64,000 nt of DNA, from positions 1,922,001-1,986,000 of the forward strand of contig JAALGY010000019.1 of the NCBI GenBank assembly GCA_032358165.1, read 5' to 3'. Position 1 is the first letter of the stretch. Every line of letters begins with the position of its first letter. A program made the translations under genes and the position numbers. The notes under the pieces are model-generated. The model was not told the DNA's origin and made no database searches. It was given only the letters and a program-made list of their open reading frames with translations. This document shows positions 35,626 to 45,600 of this stretch, piece by piece. This DNA comes from Diplosphaera chodatii. Its lineage: Eukaryota > Chlorophyta > Trebouxiophyceae > Prasiolales > Stichococcaceae.

Positions 35626-35740
35626 TCTCCTATAGCTCAGTTGGTTAGAGCGTCTGACTGTTAGTTAAATCGACCATCGATTGACCATGGTCGAACAGAC
35701 TGGTAATCAGGAGGTCCCTAGTTCAAACCTAGGTGGGAGA
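35626..35740 (+). tRNA. tRNA-Asn (anticodon GTT) with a 42-nt intron
   Basis: Folds as a complete tRNA. The acceptor stem TCTCCTA (35626-35632) pairs with TGGGAGA (35734-35740). The D arm is GCTCAGTTGGTTAGAGC. The anticodon stem TCTGA pairs with TCAGG (35707-35711) with one G-T pair. The anticodon GTT is at 35660-35662. The T stem is CCTAG/CTAGG with loop TTCAAAC. The intron (35664-35705) sits one base after the anticodon, the canonical nuclear position. It contains AACAG, which can pair with the anticodon loop, the usual A-I interaction. The A box (TAGCTCAGTTGG) and B box (AGTTCAAACCT) are intact. The 5' part belongs to repeat segment A. Confidence 0.88.
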
Positions 35741-35960
35741 GCTTTTGCTTTTGCTCCATCTGCATGTGCTATGCAGATCAGCTGCTATGCCACTGCGACC
35801 CTGTAAAGAAGCCTCCAGGTGTAAGCTGAGCAAGGTGTTTGCAGTGACATCATGGCAGCAAGCACTCCGCTGCTCAGCACCTTTATTTGCTGAACTGCTA
35901 AACCCTGCCGACACCTCAACCCTCAGGCCTGAGCCGCTGGGCTTCATGTGCACTTGGAAC

Positions 35961-36249
35961 CAGGGGGGCCCAGAAAAGAAAGTTAGCTACACCCAACGAA
36001 GTTTCGTCAATCACAGCCATCGACCCCCCACCCCCCTGACGTGGCAGGCCTTTTCTGACGTGGCAGCCCATCTCCCTGACGTGGCAGGCTGCAAAGCTGA
36101 CGTGGCACATCAATCTCATGACGTGGCACTCTCCCGCGCGCTAACTTTCTTCCACGAGTCTGTTCAGATCGGGTCTGACCCCCTACCCCCTGCTGACGTG
36201 TCAGAGGTTGATGTAACCCGTTGGGTGCCGCTTTCCCTGGGCCCCCCTG
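35961..36249. mobile_element. MITE-like element with 13-bp TIRs and a 7-bp target-site duplication
   Basis: 289 bp bounded by perfect 13-bp terminal inverted repeats, CAGGGGGGCCCAG (35961-35973) and CTGGGCCCCCCTG (36237-36249). Similarity continues inward with CACCCAACG on both arms. It is flanked by an exact 7-bp direct repeat TTGGAAC (35954-35960 and 36250-36256). A further 11-bp inverted pair AGAAAGTTAGC/GCTAACTTTCT lies at 35977-35987 and 36140-36150. There is no transposase, so it is a non-autonomous cut-and-paste type element. It sits in the promoter region of the ABCF4 gene, 177 bp before its ATG. Confidence 0.8.
36037..36203 (+). promoter_or_regulatory. Phased array of TGACGTGGCA (ACGT-core) sites
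   Basis: Five exact TGACGTGGCA boxes start at 36037, 36056, 36077, 36098 and 36119, with spacings of 19, 21, 21 and 21 bp, i.e. two helical turns. A related palindromic box TGACGTGTCA is at 36194-36203. TGACGTGG is the core bound by plant bZIP factors (C/G-box hybrid, including the unfolded-protein-response element). The array lies inside the MITE-like element, so it may be a transposase-binding array, a bZIP-bound enhancer, or both. Confidence 0.7.
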
Positions 36250-36425
36250 TTGGAACACATGCGCGAAGTTTGCACAGTGTCAATAGTGTCGAAGGTAGGA
36301 TGACGCATTGCCAGATTGCATTAGTGTAGGCATCGCAGCTCTGGCATTACCGAAATTGGTGGCACATCATTTGGTGCACCACCCCTCGATACATTCCGTC
36401 AGAAAGCCAGGCACTGTCATTGTCG

Positions 36426-39400
36426 ATGGCGCCCAAGGAGAAGTCTAGCGTCGACAAGAAGCCCAAGGTAGCGTCAGTGGACGGTGTTGTCAAAAAGGAG
36501 AAGAAGCCCAAGGACAAGGACCCAGAGAAGAAGAAGCCATCGTCAAAAGACAAGCCAGCAAGCAAGGATGGCACCAAGCCGTCAAAGCCCAAAGGTTCGT
36601 CTGGAGGCGCTGCGCGTGACGTGACACACGCTAGCATAGGGTTTGCTGTGGTACTCGCTGCGCCGCTGGTGCATGCATGATGCCGCATCCACGGGCATAC
36701 TCCGGCAGCCAGCCAGCAAGCCTATGCGCCCGCTGCTTGCAGACCCAACGAAGGTCAAGAAGGAGAAGGACAGCACGTCCAAACAGACGGCAGAGGAGCT
36801 GTCAGCCGGGCAGGCGCGGCTCGCGAAGAAGGACCTGCAGCGCGCCAAGGCGGCCGAGGTCGAGCGCAAGTCCAAGGGCAGCTACCTGCAGGTGGGCAGC
36901 TGTCGATATTGCATCATCCGGTGTGCTGTCCGCAAGCCGGAGGTTGGGCGTCACCAGCTCAGTCCCTCTGTGTGTTGTGTCAGATGCCTTCGGCTTGGCA
37001 ACGCTGCGCGGCGCTGCACCGTGGGACGGAGCTGACATGTCTGTTTGCTGTCCATGCGCACAGGACATGGACCTGCCCTCTGCTAGTGAGTCGGAGTCGG
37101 ATGAGGAGCGGCACCATGGCTATGTGGCGGAGGATCAGCCCGAGGGCCACCTGGAGGCCAAGGTCAAGGTGGGTGCTGAAATACAACGCGAACATGCAGC
37201 TCTGGCTGGTAATGCAGGTCGCCTCCCTGCCTGTGTTTATCGACCAACTGTGGGAAGAGCTGGCCGCCATGTTTGCAGGCGAAGTAATGGAAGCGGGTTT
37301 GCGCTTTCACCCCGAGCCCCAAGCTTGAAGTGAGGTTGATACTTGCAGATGAGCGACAAGGAGCGGAAAAAGATCAACGAGAAGACGCGGAAGCAGCAGG
37401 AGGCGGCGGCGCGCGCCAAGGCGGACGCGCTGCGGGACGACGACAACGTCTTCGATGTGTCCTTTGAGCAGCAGGGCGCAGGCGGCGAGGCCGCTGACTC
37501 AGTGGTGTCCGCCACCGACATCAAGGTTAGAATCTGCTACCAGAGTCTGGTCTCTTGCATGACATGCAGCAGTCGGTCACCGCCAACTTCAGGAAGGATA
37601 TGCCAGCAGCTGGGCTGCCACGTCTAGCAAACACGACAGCAGTGTCAGAGATGCCATGCATGTCGCCATCGTACATGTGGCCGCAGGCCAGTTGCAGATG
37701 CAGATGTCTGTGGTTGAGGCACACCGGTGAGGGGCAAGAACCACAAGTGTCGTGCCTGCCACAGGTGCACCGCATGACAATCCGCGCCAAGGGCAAGATG
37801 CTGCTGGAGAACACGGATGTGACCATCACAGCTGGGCGGCGCTATGGCCTGGTTGGGCCTAATGGCATGGGCAAATCCACGCTCCTGCGCCTGATTGCAC
37901 GGAGACAGGCGCGTGTAGATCAAGACACCGCAGCCGCCGATGCCTTTCATCACATACTCAGGACACAGCGTCTGGTTGCTGCACTGCGCAAGCGTCTGAT
38001 TGCCACTGGTTGTGTGCAAATTTCCTGCAGCAATGTTGCCCTGTTCTCAGGTGCTGTCATGGCTTGTGTATGCAGGTGCCTGTGCCAGCAGGGCTCGATG
38101 TGCTGCTGGTAGAGCAGGAGGTCGTGGGAACCGACCAATCCGCTCTGGAGGCACGCTACCCAAACCTAAACTCTCAACACGAAGCGCAGCATGCGCGCTG
38201 ACTTAGGTCAAACCCTGCAGGCCATGTTGTGCCTAATGGCAGGCCGATCGGAACCACTATGCATCATTCGCTGCCCCTCATTGCACAGGCAGTGGTAGCA
38301 GCAGATGTGGAGCTCATGGAGCTGCGAGCTTTGGAGGCAGAGCTCACCCGCAGGCTGGGTGCGCGCTGCTGCGTGCAGTCATGAACAGCAGCTGGAGCAC
38401 CCACAGCTGTGGCACGCACAAGCCTGCTTACATATAATGCAACGAAGGATTGCAACTCGCAGGGGAGCTCAATCTGGCAGGCGGCGCTGCGGTGCCTGAC
38501 GGGGCGGCGGCCGCCAACGGCAGCGGCGGCGGCGGCGGGGCAGCCATGCCGCCCCAGGCGAACGGGCAGTCTCCAGACGACGACGATGACGACGACGACG
38601 ACTTCGACGCAGACGCAGCGGGCGCGCGCCTCAACGAGGTGTACGAGCGCATGCAGGAGATCGGCAGCCACTCGGCCGAGGCGCGGGCGTCGAAGATCCT
38701 GCACGGCCTAGGTGAGCAAGCGCTTGCCAGCGCTTGCCCCACAGGCCCCTGCGACCTGCCAAGGCATGTGGCACAGAAAAAACCAGGCCAGCAGGCATCT
38801 GCACGTGCCATGCATATGGTTTCAGCGGCAGCATATCTTTGCTGCAGAGTATCTTTGCGAGCAGGCCATGTTGTGGTTGCAGGCTTCAGCGTGGTGATGC
38901 AGAAGCGGGCGACCAGCTCATTCTCCGGCGGCTGGCGCATGCGCATCAGCCTGGCGCGCGCGCTGTACATCCAGCCCACGGTGCTGCTGCTGGACGAGCC
39001 CACCAACCACCTGGACCTCCGAGCGGGTAGGTGAAAATTCACAAATGTGAAGCTGCTGCTGAGGTTCGAGGCCCTTTCCCCTCATCAGAGCGCTTGTGGC
39101 GGCATCACCTTGCAAGATTTCTTCCTACAGGAGCATGGTCGTCATGTGGCAAGTTGGTGACATGTGTGACTGCTGTGTGTGCGGCAGTGCTGTGGCTGGA
39201 GGAGTATTTGATGCGGTGGAAGAAGACGTTAGTGGTGGTGTCGCACGACCGCGACTTTCTCAACAACGTCACCACCGACATCATACACCTGCACGACCTC
39301 AAGCTGCACTTCTACCGGTGCGTGTGCACCTATCTGGGTTGCCATATTACAGGCTGTAGTTGGCTATGGAAGGGTCACACAAGACCGGTGTCACCAACTA

Positions 39401-42117
39401 GCAGACATTGGAGGCACATGCTTTGTTGCGTGAGGCCTGTGTGAGCTGTGCTGCTGCTGCGTCCAGCCGCACGAAAGCTTGCTGCAGGGCCAGGAGCTGA
39501 CACAAGCATGCCGCCTGCATATGCGCAGGGGCAACTTCGAGCAGTTCGAGGAGATGTACGAGCAGCGGCGCACAGAGGTCAACAAGGCGGCCGAAAAGTA
39601 TGAGAAGCAGATCAAGGCAGCAAAGCGGTCTGGCAACAAATCCAACCAGGTGAGGAGCCTCGGCTTCTGCAAGCACTCCCGTTCAGGCTGCTGACACTGC
39701 AAGTTTCCCCCTCGTGGTCCAAGTGTCAAAACGAGTTTTGATTCGCAAGCCTGCCGTGTGTGCGCGTGTGATGGGTGCTGCTGCCAGCGGCCTCACTGCT
39801 GGAACACGCGCCGTCATCCTGTGGGCTGGCGCGCTGCAGGCAAAGGTGGAGAAGAACACGAAGCAGGTGCAGCAGCGCAAGGCCAAGGCGGCCAAGCAGT
39901 CCACAGAGGACGATGAGGGCGCTGCCGAGGCCGACAAGCCCAAGCGCTGGAGCGACTACAGCGTGCGTGCCGTCCACTGTAATGCCTGCTGTCATTGACC
40001 CGCGCTTGTATGATAAATCAGGAGTCCGGGTGTATCTGGGTGTCTGTCTTCTTGTGCCACCATCTTTGGTCATGCTTGGTCATGCTGCATTCTTGGATTG
40101 CTGCCGACGAATTATACTATGGAAATGAACGTCATCGTCCCTGGTGGTGTTTGTGTTGCTGAGTTTGCTCACGTGCCTTCACAGGTGCACTTCGAGTTCC
40201 CGGAGCCCACAGAGCTGCCGCCGCCGCTCATCCAGCTGAACGACGTGTCGTTCAAGTACCCAGGCCGTGACGACTTCGGGCTCAAGGATCTCAACATCGG
40301 CATCGTGCGCGATTAGACTCCCTCTGTCCCCTCTGGCTGACTGTGAGCTGGTCGTCCAGATAGGGACTGACCCGCTGTTAGTGGGTTCGAGCAACAGCTT
40401 GGGCGTGTCCGTGCACAGCTGCCAATGGCTTTGAAGGGTGCAAGATTGACACAATGATCTGGCATGTGAGCGTGTAGTTGGTGCTGCAGGACATGGGCAG
40501 TCGAGTGGCCATTGTGGGGCCCAATGGCGCCGGCAAAACGACGCTCATGAACCTCCTAGCCGGTGGGCCTGCACATCTGACCGTCACTTTTCAGTGCTGT
40601 CAACGTTGAGCTGAAGGATTGCTGCAGATGCTGAGCATGAGTTGCATGCAGCATGGGCCTCAGGCAGCTGCCTCTTGCAGTGCGGATGAGTTTGTGTGTG
40701 TGAGTTTGCTTCTAAGGGGTGTGGAACATGGAACACGCCTTGACTGCATGCACAGGTGACCTGGAGCCGACGCACGGGGAGCAGCGCAAGAGCCATAAGC
40801 TGCGCATCGGACGCTACGCACAGCATTTTGTGGACGCCCTGCAAATGGACGACACGCCCGTCGAGTACCTGGAGCGCCGCTTCCCAGAGGTATGTTGGTT
40901 GTACATGACCATGACAAAGCTATCCGCCCTCTCAGGAGTGCTTTGGACTAGTGTCAGCAAGCGACTGATCGGCGTTGAAGGGGATGTCGGTGCACTACCT
41001 TCCTGTGTGCCCTGCTGCTGCTTGCTGGTACACCGCCTTGCACCTCCAATCGCAGTGCAGACCCTGTACCATCTGCTCCTTGCTGCCAGGTGCTATGCAG
41101 CACCAGATGTTCCTGCACGAAACAAAGTTGCAACCAGGTGTGTGGATGCTGGGTCTGCAGTCGGGGGAGCGGATGGACGGGCTGCGGCGCATGCTGGGGC
41201 GCTTCGGGCTGTCAGGCCACCACCACCTGCAGCCCATTCAGAAGCTGTCAGGTGTGATCAGTGCCCACTGGCCTGGAGCCCTCTCAGACCGGGCGCTCTG
41301 GCACCTTGCCGCTGCGTCAGCGTCTGCGCGCCTTGACGCATCCTTGTGTGATTCCGTCTGTCAAGGTCTGCAACGCCCTGCCGGCATGTTCCAGAGCTCT
41401 CTTGTAGGACAGCTGGCCAAGCTGACACGCTCCCGTGGCTGCAGGCGGGCAGAAGGCACGAGTTGTGTTCACGGCCATCTGCCTCAGCCGGCCGCACATC
41501 CTGCTGCTGGACGAGCCCACCAACCACCTGGACATGCAGGTGCAGCAACTCGGGAAGCTCTGCCTGTAAGCTCAGAATGTCGCGTCGCACCAAGCTCCTT
41601 GAAGTGCGAGTCTCTCGTGCCGAGTCAGCTGTTGCCAGCTACTGAGTCTCTGGCATGGATGTGATAGCTGTGGCTGCAGCAGTTTTGAGATTCTGTACGC
41701 GAAGTTGACTGCTGATGCTCGCGCCAAGTGCGCATGCGCAGCAAGTTGTCCAGTGGTTCGGCACATGCCTTTGACAGCATCACGACAGCCACACAGCTGC
41801 GAGCTGCTTGTGGGAAGATCCCAGCGTTTGTCCTGCTGCAGTCGATTGACGCGCTGGCAGAGGCCCTGGAGCAGTTTGAGGGCGGCGTCGTCATCATCAG
41901 CCACGACGCGCAGCTGCTGTCGCGCGTGTGCGACGAGACCTCGGAGGTGTGGGTGGTGGAGGACGGCACCATCACCGCCTACGACGGCTACTTTGGGGAC
42001 TACCGGGAGGAGCTGCACAGGGAGATTGCGCATGAGCTGGACGAGGAGGAGAAGGCGGCCGCCGCCCGGGCGCAGGAGCGCGCCGCGGCCAAGGCGGCCG
42101 GCGGCAAGAAGAAGTAG
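36426..42117 (+). CDS. ABCF4: ABCF4/GCN-type ATP-binding cassette protein (soluble, two ABC domains)
   Basis: Starts at ATG 36426 ([14 protein letters not shown]) with a Lys-rich leader, then a Ser/Asp/Glu segment ([13 protein letters not shown]). The first ABC domain has [13 protein letters not shown] (about 37855-37895), [13 protein letters not shown], an Asp-rich insert (nine consecutive Asp), the signature [16 protein letters not shown] (about 38920-38965), Walker [15 protein letters not shown], and [19 protein letters not shown] (about 39240-39295). A helical linker follows ([14 protein letters not shown]). The second domain has [44 protein letters not shown], the [11 protein letters not shown] signature split by an intron, [13 protein letters not shown], and [14 protein letters not shown]. 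It matches plant ABCF4 (GCN4) end to end. ABCF proteins act on the ribosome and translation factors, not as transporters. Both ATP sites look intact. The promoter carries the MITE-like element. The gene lies within the putatively inverted segment. Confidence 0.94.
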
Positions 42118-42269
42118 GACGCCTGCACCCTGAGGCCGCCGCTGCCCGGGCGGCTGAGCGCGCTGCGGCCAAGGCGGCCGGCGGCAAGAAGAAGCAGAAT
42201 GCCTGAAGCGCAAACCCTGGAAGGCCAGGGCGCGGGAGCACGGCGGCCAGTTGGCCGGCAGCAAGAAGG
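42053..42269 (+). repeat. Tandem duplication of the ABCF4 C-terminal coding end
   Basis: The block encoding [13 protein letters not shown] and the stop codon (about 42053-42117) is followed by a second copy at about 42132-42206 (GCGGCCAAGGCGGCCGGCGG identical, stop replaced by CAG) and a shorter third copy at about 42230-42269. Copies 2 and 3 are in the 3' UTR. Loss of the first stop would extend the basic tail. Confidence 0.75.
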
Positions 42270-42686
42270 ATTACGGCCTGCTGCCGGGCAGCGGTGTGCG
42301 GTCTGCAGGGGCAGTCAGCATGCTGGGGTGCGGGCCGCAGCCAAGCAGCTGGCAACACACGGTAGCTGAGGCAGTACATAGCTGGTGTGTGTGCATTGCA
42401 GCCAGTTTGCCATTTGGAGTAATGGCAGTTTTGCTGCTGTAGGCAGAATAGGCTTGACACCAAGCAGTCGCAGTAGACAATGTAGCTGGAGTTTCACTGC
42501 GCAGCAAAGGAAAAGGTCAATGCCAGCTTGAAAGCGCCTCCCTTGCTGTTGTATTGCCGGTGCCAGTCCCAGGCCATGCTGGCCACTGCAGTCCTCGCCA
42601 TCCGGCGTCACACAAAGTCGCACATGCTTTCCTCGATCATTCCCTTGACTTCTTGCGCCTGCACGCACCACAATGTCAACACCTTC
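42270..42686. other. Convergent 3' region between ABCF4 and the LRR gene
   Basis: About 415 bp between two converging genes. It should hold both 3' UTRs. No other structure is seen. Confidence 0.5.
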
Positions 42687-45600
42687 TCAAATCCATATGC
42701 TGCCGGATCGATTGGTGTGCGCCATATCCTCTCTGCTCGCTGGGGAACTCAATGCAGAGCACCTGAAGAACTTGGACAGCAGGCCAGAGGCTGTGTGCGG
42801 CCTCTGCTGCTCAGCCGCCACCGGCGGTGCGCTTTGCTGCTTCCAGCCGCCACCAGCTGTTGCTGCCCGCTGCAGCTGGGGCTGGCGTGTGGCAGCGCCT
42901 GCGGCGCTGGCGCCCGGCTTGCCTGGCAGGCCATACCTGCTGTCTTCGTACTGTGACTCCCTGCCGTACTGGCCGAATGTGTCGGGGTTCCACGGGTTCC
43001 AGTCTTGTGCAGCGGCATGGACTGCCACCTGCGGCCCCCCTGGTGCCACCCGCTTGCTCGGTGACTGCTGCTGCTTCACCGGCAGCGCTGACCGCGGCCT
43101 TGCAGCTGGCGTTGCGCCATTGGCATGAGGCTCTGCTGCCTGCTGCACTGTGGTTTGTGGCACACTGCAGCTACTGCCGCTGCCAACGCCGCCTCGACCG
43201 ATGCTGCCCGCAGCTGTGCCACGTCCAATGCCGCTGCCACAGCCGAGGCCCGTATGTGGCACTGGCAGCGCCGTAGAGGCCCCTGTCTCAGCATGACTGG
43301 CGCTGGTGACGCCGCAGGTGACGCCGCATGCTTGAGGCGCATCTGCGGCTAGCCGCAGCACAGTGTTGTTAGGTGTGACCGGCGGTGATCCTGGTTTAGC
43401 TGCAGCAGCGCAAGCTGCGGGGCCGGGTGCTTGCAGCCTTGCAGCGTCAGCGGCTGCCACGCCTGCTGTGCTGTCTTCGCTGTCGGTGAGATACTTGATG
43501 GGTCGCACATGATGACGAGGGGACTGCGTTGCCAAAGCACGGCTGCCGACTGCGCCCGGGTGGCTGCCCCCGGGTGTCTCGGGCCACTCCTCACCAGCAG
43601 CAGCCCTGCAGCAAACTCAGAACCAAATGAAGTCCGCAGAGATAGGTGCATCGTGCATGACGGCATGACGATGCAAATAGCAGCGACAAACACTCGATGT
43701 GCACTGTGCACTGGCTGTACCTCAGCTGACATCTACATGTTTGTCTAAGCACCTGGCAGCCATGGCGGCAGAGATGTCAGGGTCATCCCCCACAGCCGTC
43801 ACCCGGCGGTAGGACAGCACCTGTTGGCAACATAGATAGAAACTATCCCACATGCAGCAGGATGCATGGCATGCTGACATCCAGTGCGGAGCACGAATGA
43901 GCGATTGTGACACGTCCGGATCCAATGGGTCATTGATTACCCGTGTGATGGCGGGACGAGTGAAGGGCAGCAGTGCTGTGTGAGGCACTGCAGTGGGCGA
44001 GTTTGGCCGAGCAGAAGCTGTGGCGGTCGGCTGCTGTCCCGTAGGCACTGGTGTCGACCCTGGACCTGCGGCGCAGGGGTCTGCCCCCTTGGCAGCCCCG
44101 CCAGCAGGCACAGGGAGCTGCTGCTGCGCAGGTGCTGCGGCACTTGAGGATATGGCCAGCGCGGATGCGGCCACTTCTGCATCGACGGCGGCGATGGCTG
44201 CCGCTGCAGCGGCAGCGGCTGCAGCGGCGGCGGCCGCGCCGGGGATGCGCCTGCCGGCATCCGGCGACGCCTCCGCCGCCGCCTGCTGCGCGATCAGCGA
44301 CTCTGCGGCCCTCTGGATGCGCTGCACCTGCTCAGCAGGATGCCGGCCGGCATGGCCCATATGTGACAGCAGTCATGGCCCTTAAGTGACAGCAGCGGCC
44401 ACATTGGGGGTTGCCACACGCAGGGTCGCAGGCTGTCACCACCTGCGCACATGCAGTCGTGAGAGCATACATCGTGATGTCAAGATCTCATCCGCAGGTT
44501 GCAGCCCACCTTCTCCTTCCTGCCCTCCAGCTCTGCAGCAATTGCGGCATGGTGCGCCTGCTGCGCCCAGTTCCCCCGCTGCACAGTGTGGGTGAACAAA
44601 TCCGTCACTTGGCGTGCCGCGTCTGCACAGCGCAAAGCTGTAAGCAGACCGCTTGCACTTCTCGTGGTCACAGGGCCCACCCATGCTCGTAGACGTCACC
44701 ATTGTCGCATTGTCCAACCAACCAGAAAGGGCACTGCTGCAGCTTACTTGAGCAGGAGGGTCCAGGGCCATGCCGCCCTGCTCCAGGGCCACGGCGTCAA
44801 GGGAGGCGGACTGCACGCGGATGACCACTGGCGCCCCTGGACTCTGTCGTCGACCGACGCTGGGTGGCTCCTTGTGCACAACAGGTCGCGTCAGCATTCG
44901 GCAGCCAGCCCATAACATGCGGCGTGGCCGCGCACTGCGGTGTGTTCTGCAGTGTTGTGCTGCAGGGTATGGCAAGGCAGGCAGGGGCATTGTGCAGCAG
45001 GAAAGCACAGCTTGCAGTGCTTGCAGCCTGTTATCAGGACACAACGACGACATAGCGGGCAGGCATGCTCTGCGAAGACCATGGCTCACCTGGTTGGCGA
45101 GCCAGAAGCTTGCGGGATCGGCGCCGTGCGCCGCCTGCGCCTGGTCGTCCAGAGGCGACATCGGCGTCCTGGGCACCGACGCTGCACTGCCGCCGTCCCC
45201 TCGGTGCAGTTGCCCCCCTGTAGCATTGGTGCCAATGCCGCCAGCGCTGCCGGGCCGCTGTCCTGCTACATTCCGGCCCCGCCGCCTGCCTGCCAGGTGG
45301 CGTCCTGTAGCCACCAGGCTGGTCTTGCTGTCGCTGCTGCTGCCACTGCAGCGCTTGGCGCTGTGGCTATGAGTGGGCTGGTGGCTCCTGCCCCTGACCT
45401 GGTCCACATGGCTGCGACCAGTGCGGATGCCGCGGCGGCCGCCAGACGGATGGATCCACCCTGTGGCTGAACTGGCCGTGGCGGGCCGGCTGCCGGCAGC
45501 GGCGGATGCAACTGCTGCATTGCGCATCCGCAGCTCCCGCGCCTGCCGAGCTGACTCCGAATGCTGCATGAAAACATGACTTTGACACAAGTGCACCGGT

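Larger units (their letters stand above)
34115..35719 (+). repeat. tRNA-linked repeat, locus 1: segments A-B-A
   Basis: Segment A (34115-34809, 695 bp) is followed by B (34810-35024, 215 bp) and a second A (35025-35719, 695 bp). The two A copies differ at five sites I can find (about 99.3% identity). A starts TCAGTGCGCGAAGGGG and ends in the T-arm of a tRNA-Asn sequence (GGAGGTCCCT). B starts AAAGCTGCTGCGC and ends GGCGGCTGCGCGA. The left edge abuts the last intron of PWP1. The right edge runs straight into the remaining 3' part of an intact tRNA-Asn gene. No protein-coding potential is evident: the 70-codon ORF in each A is just the repeat itself. Confidence 0.9.
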
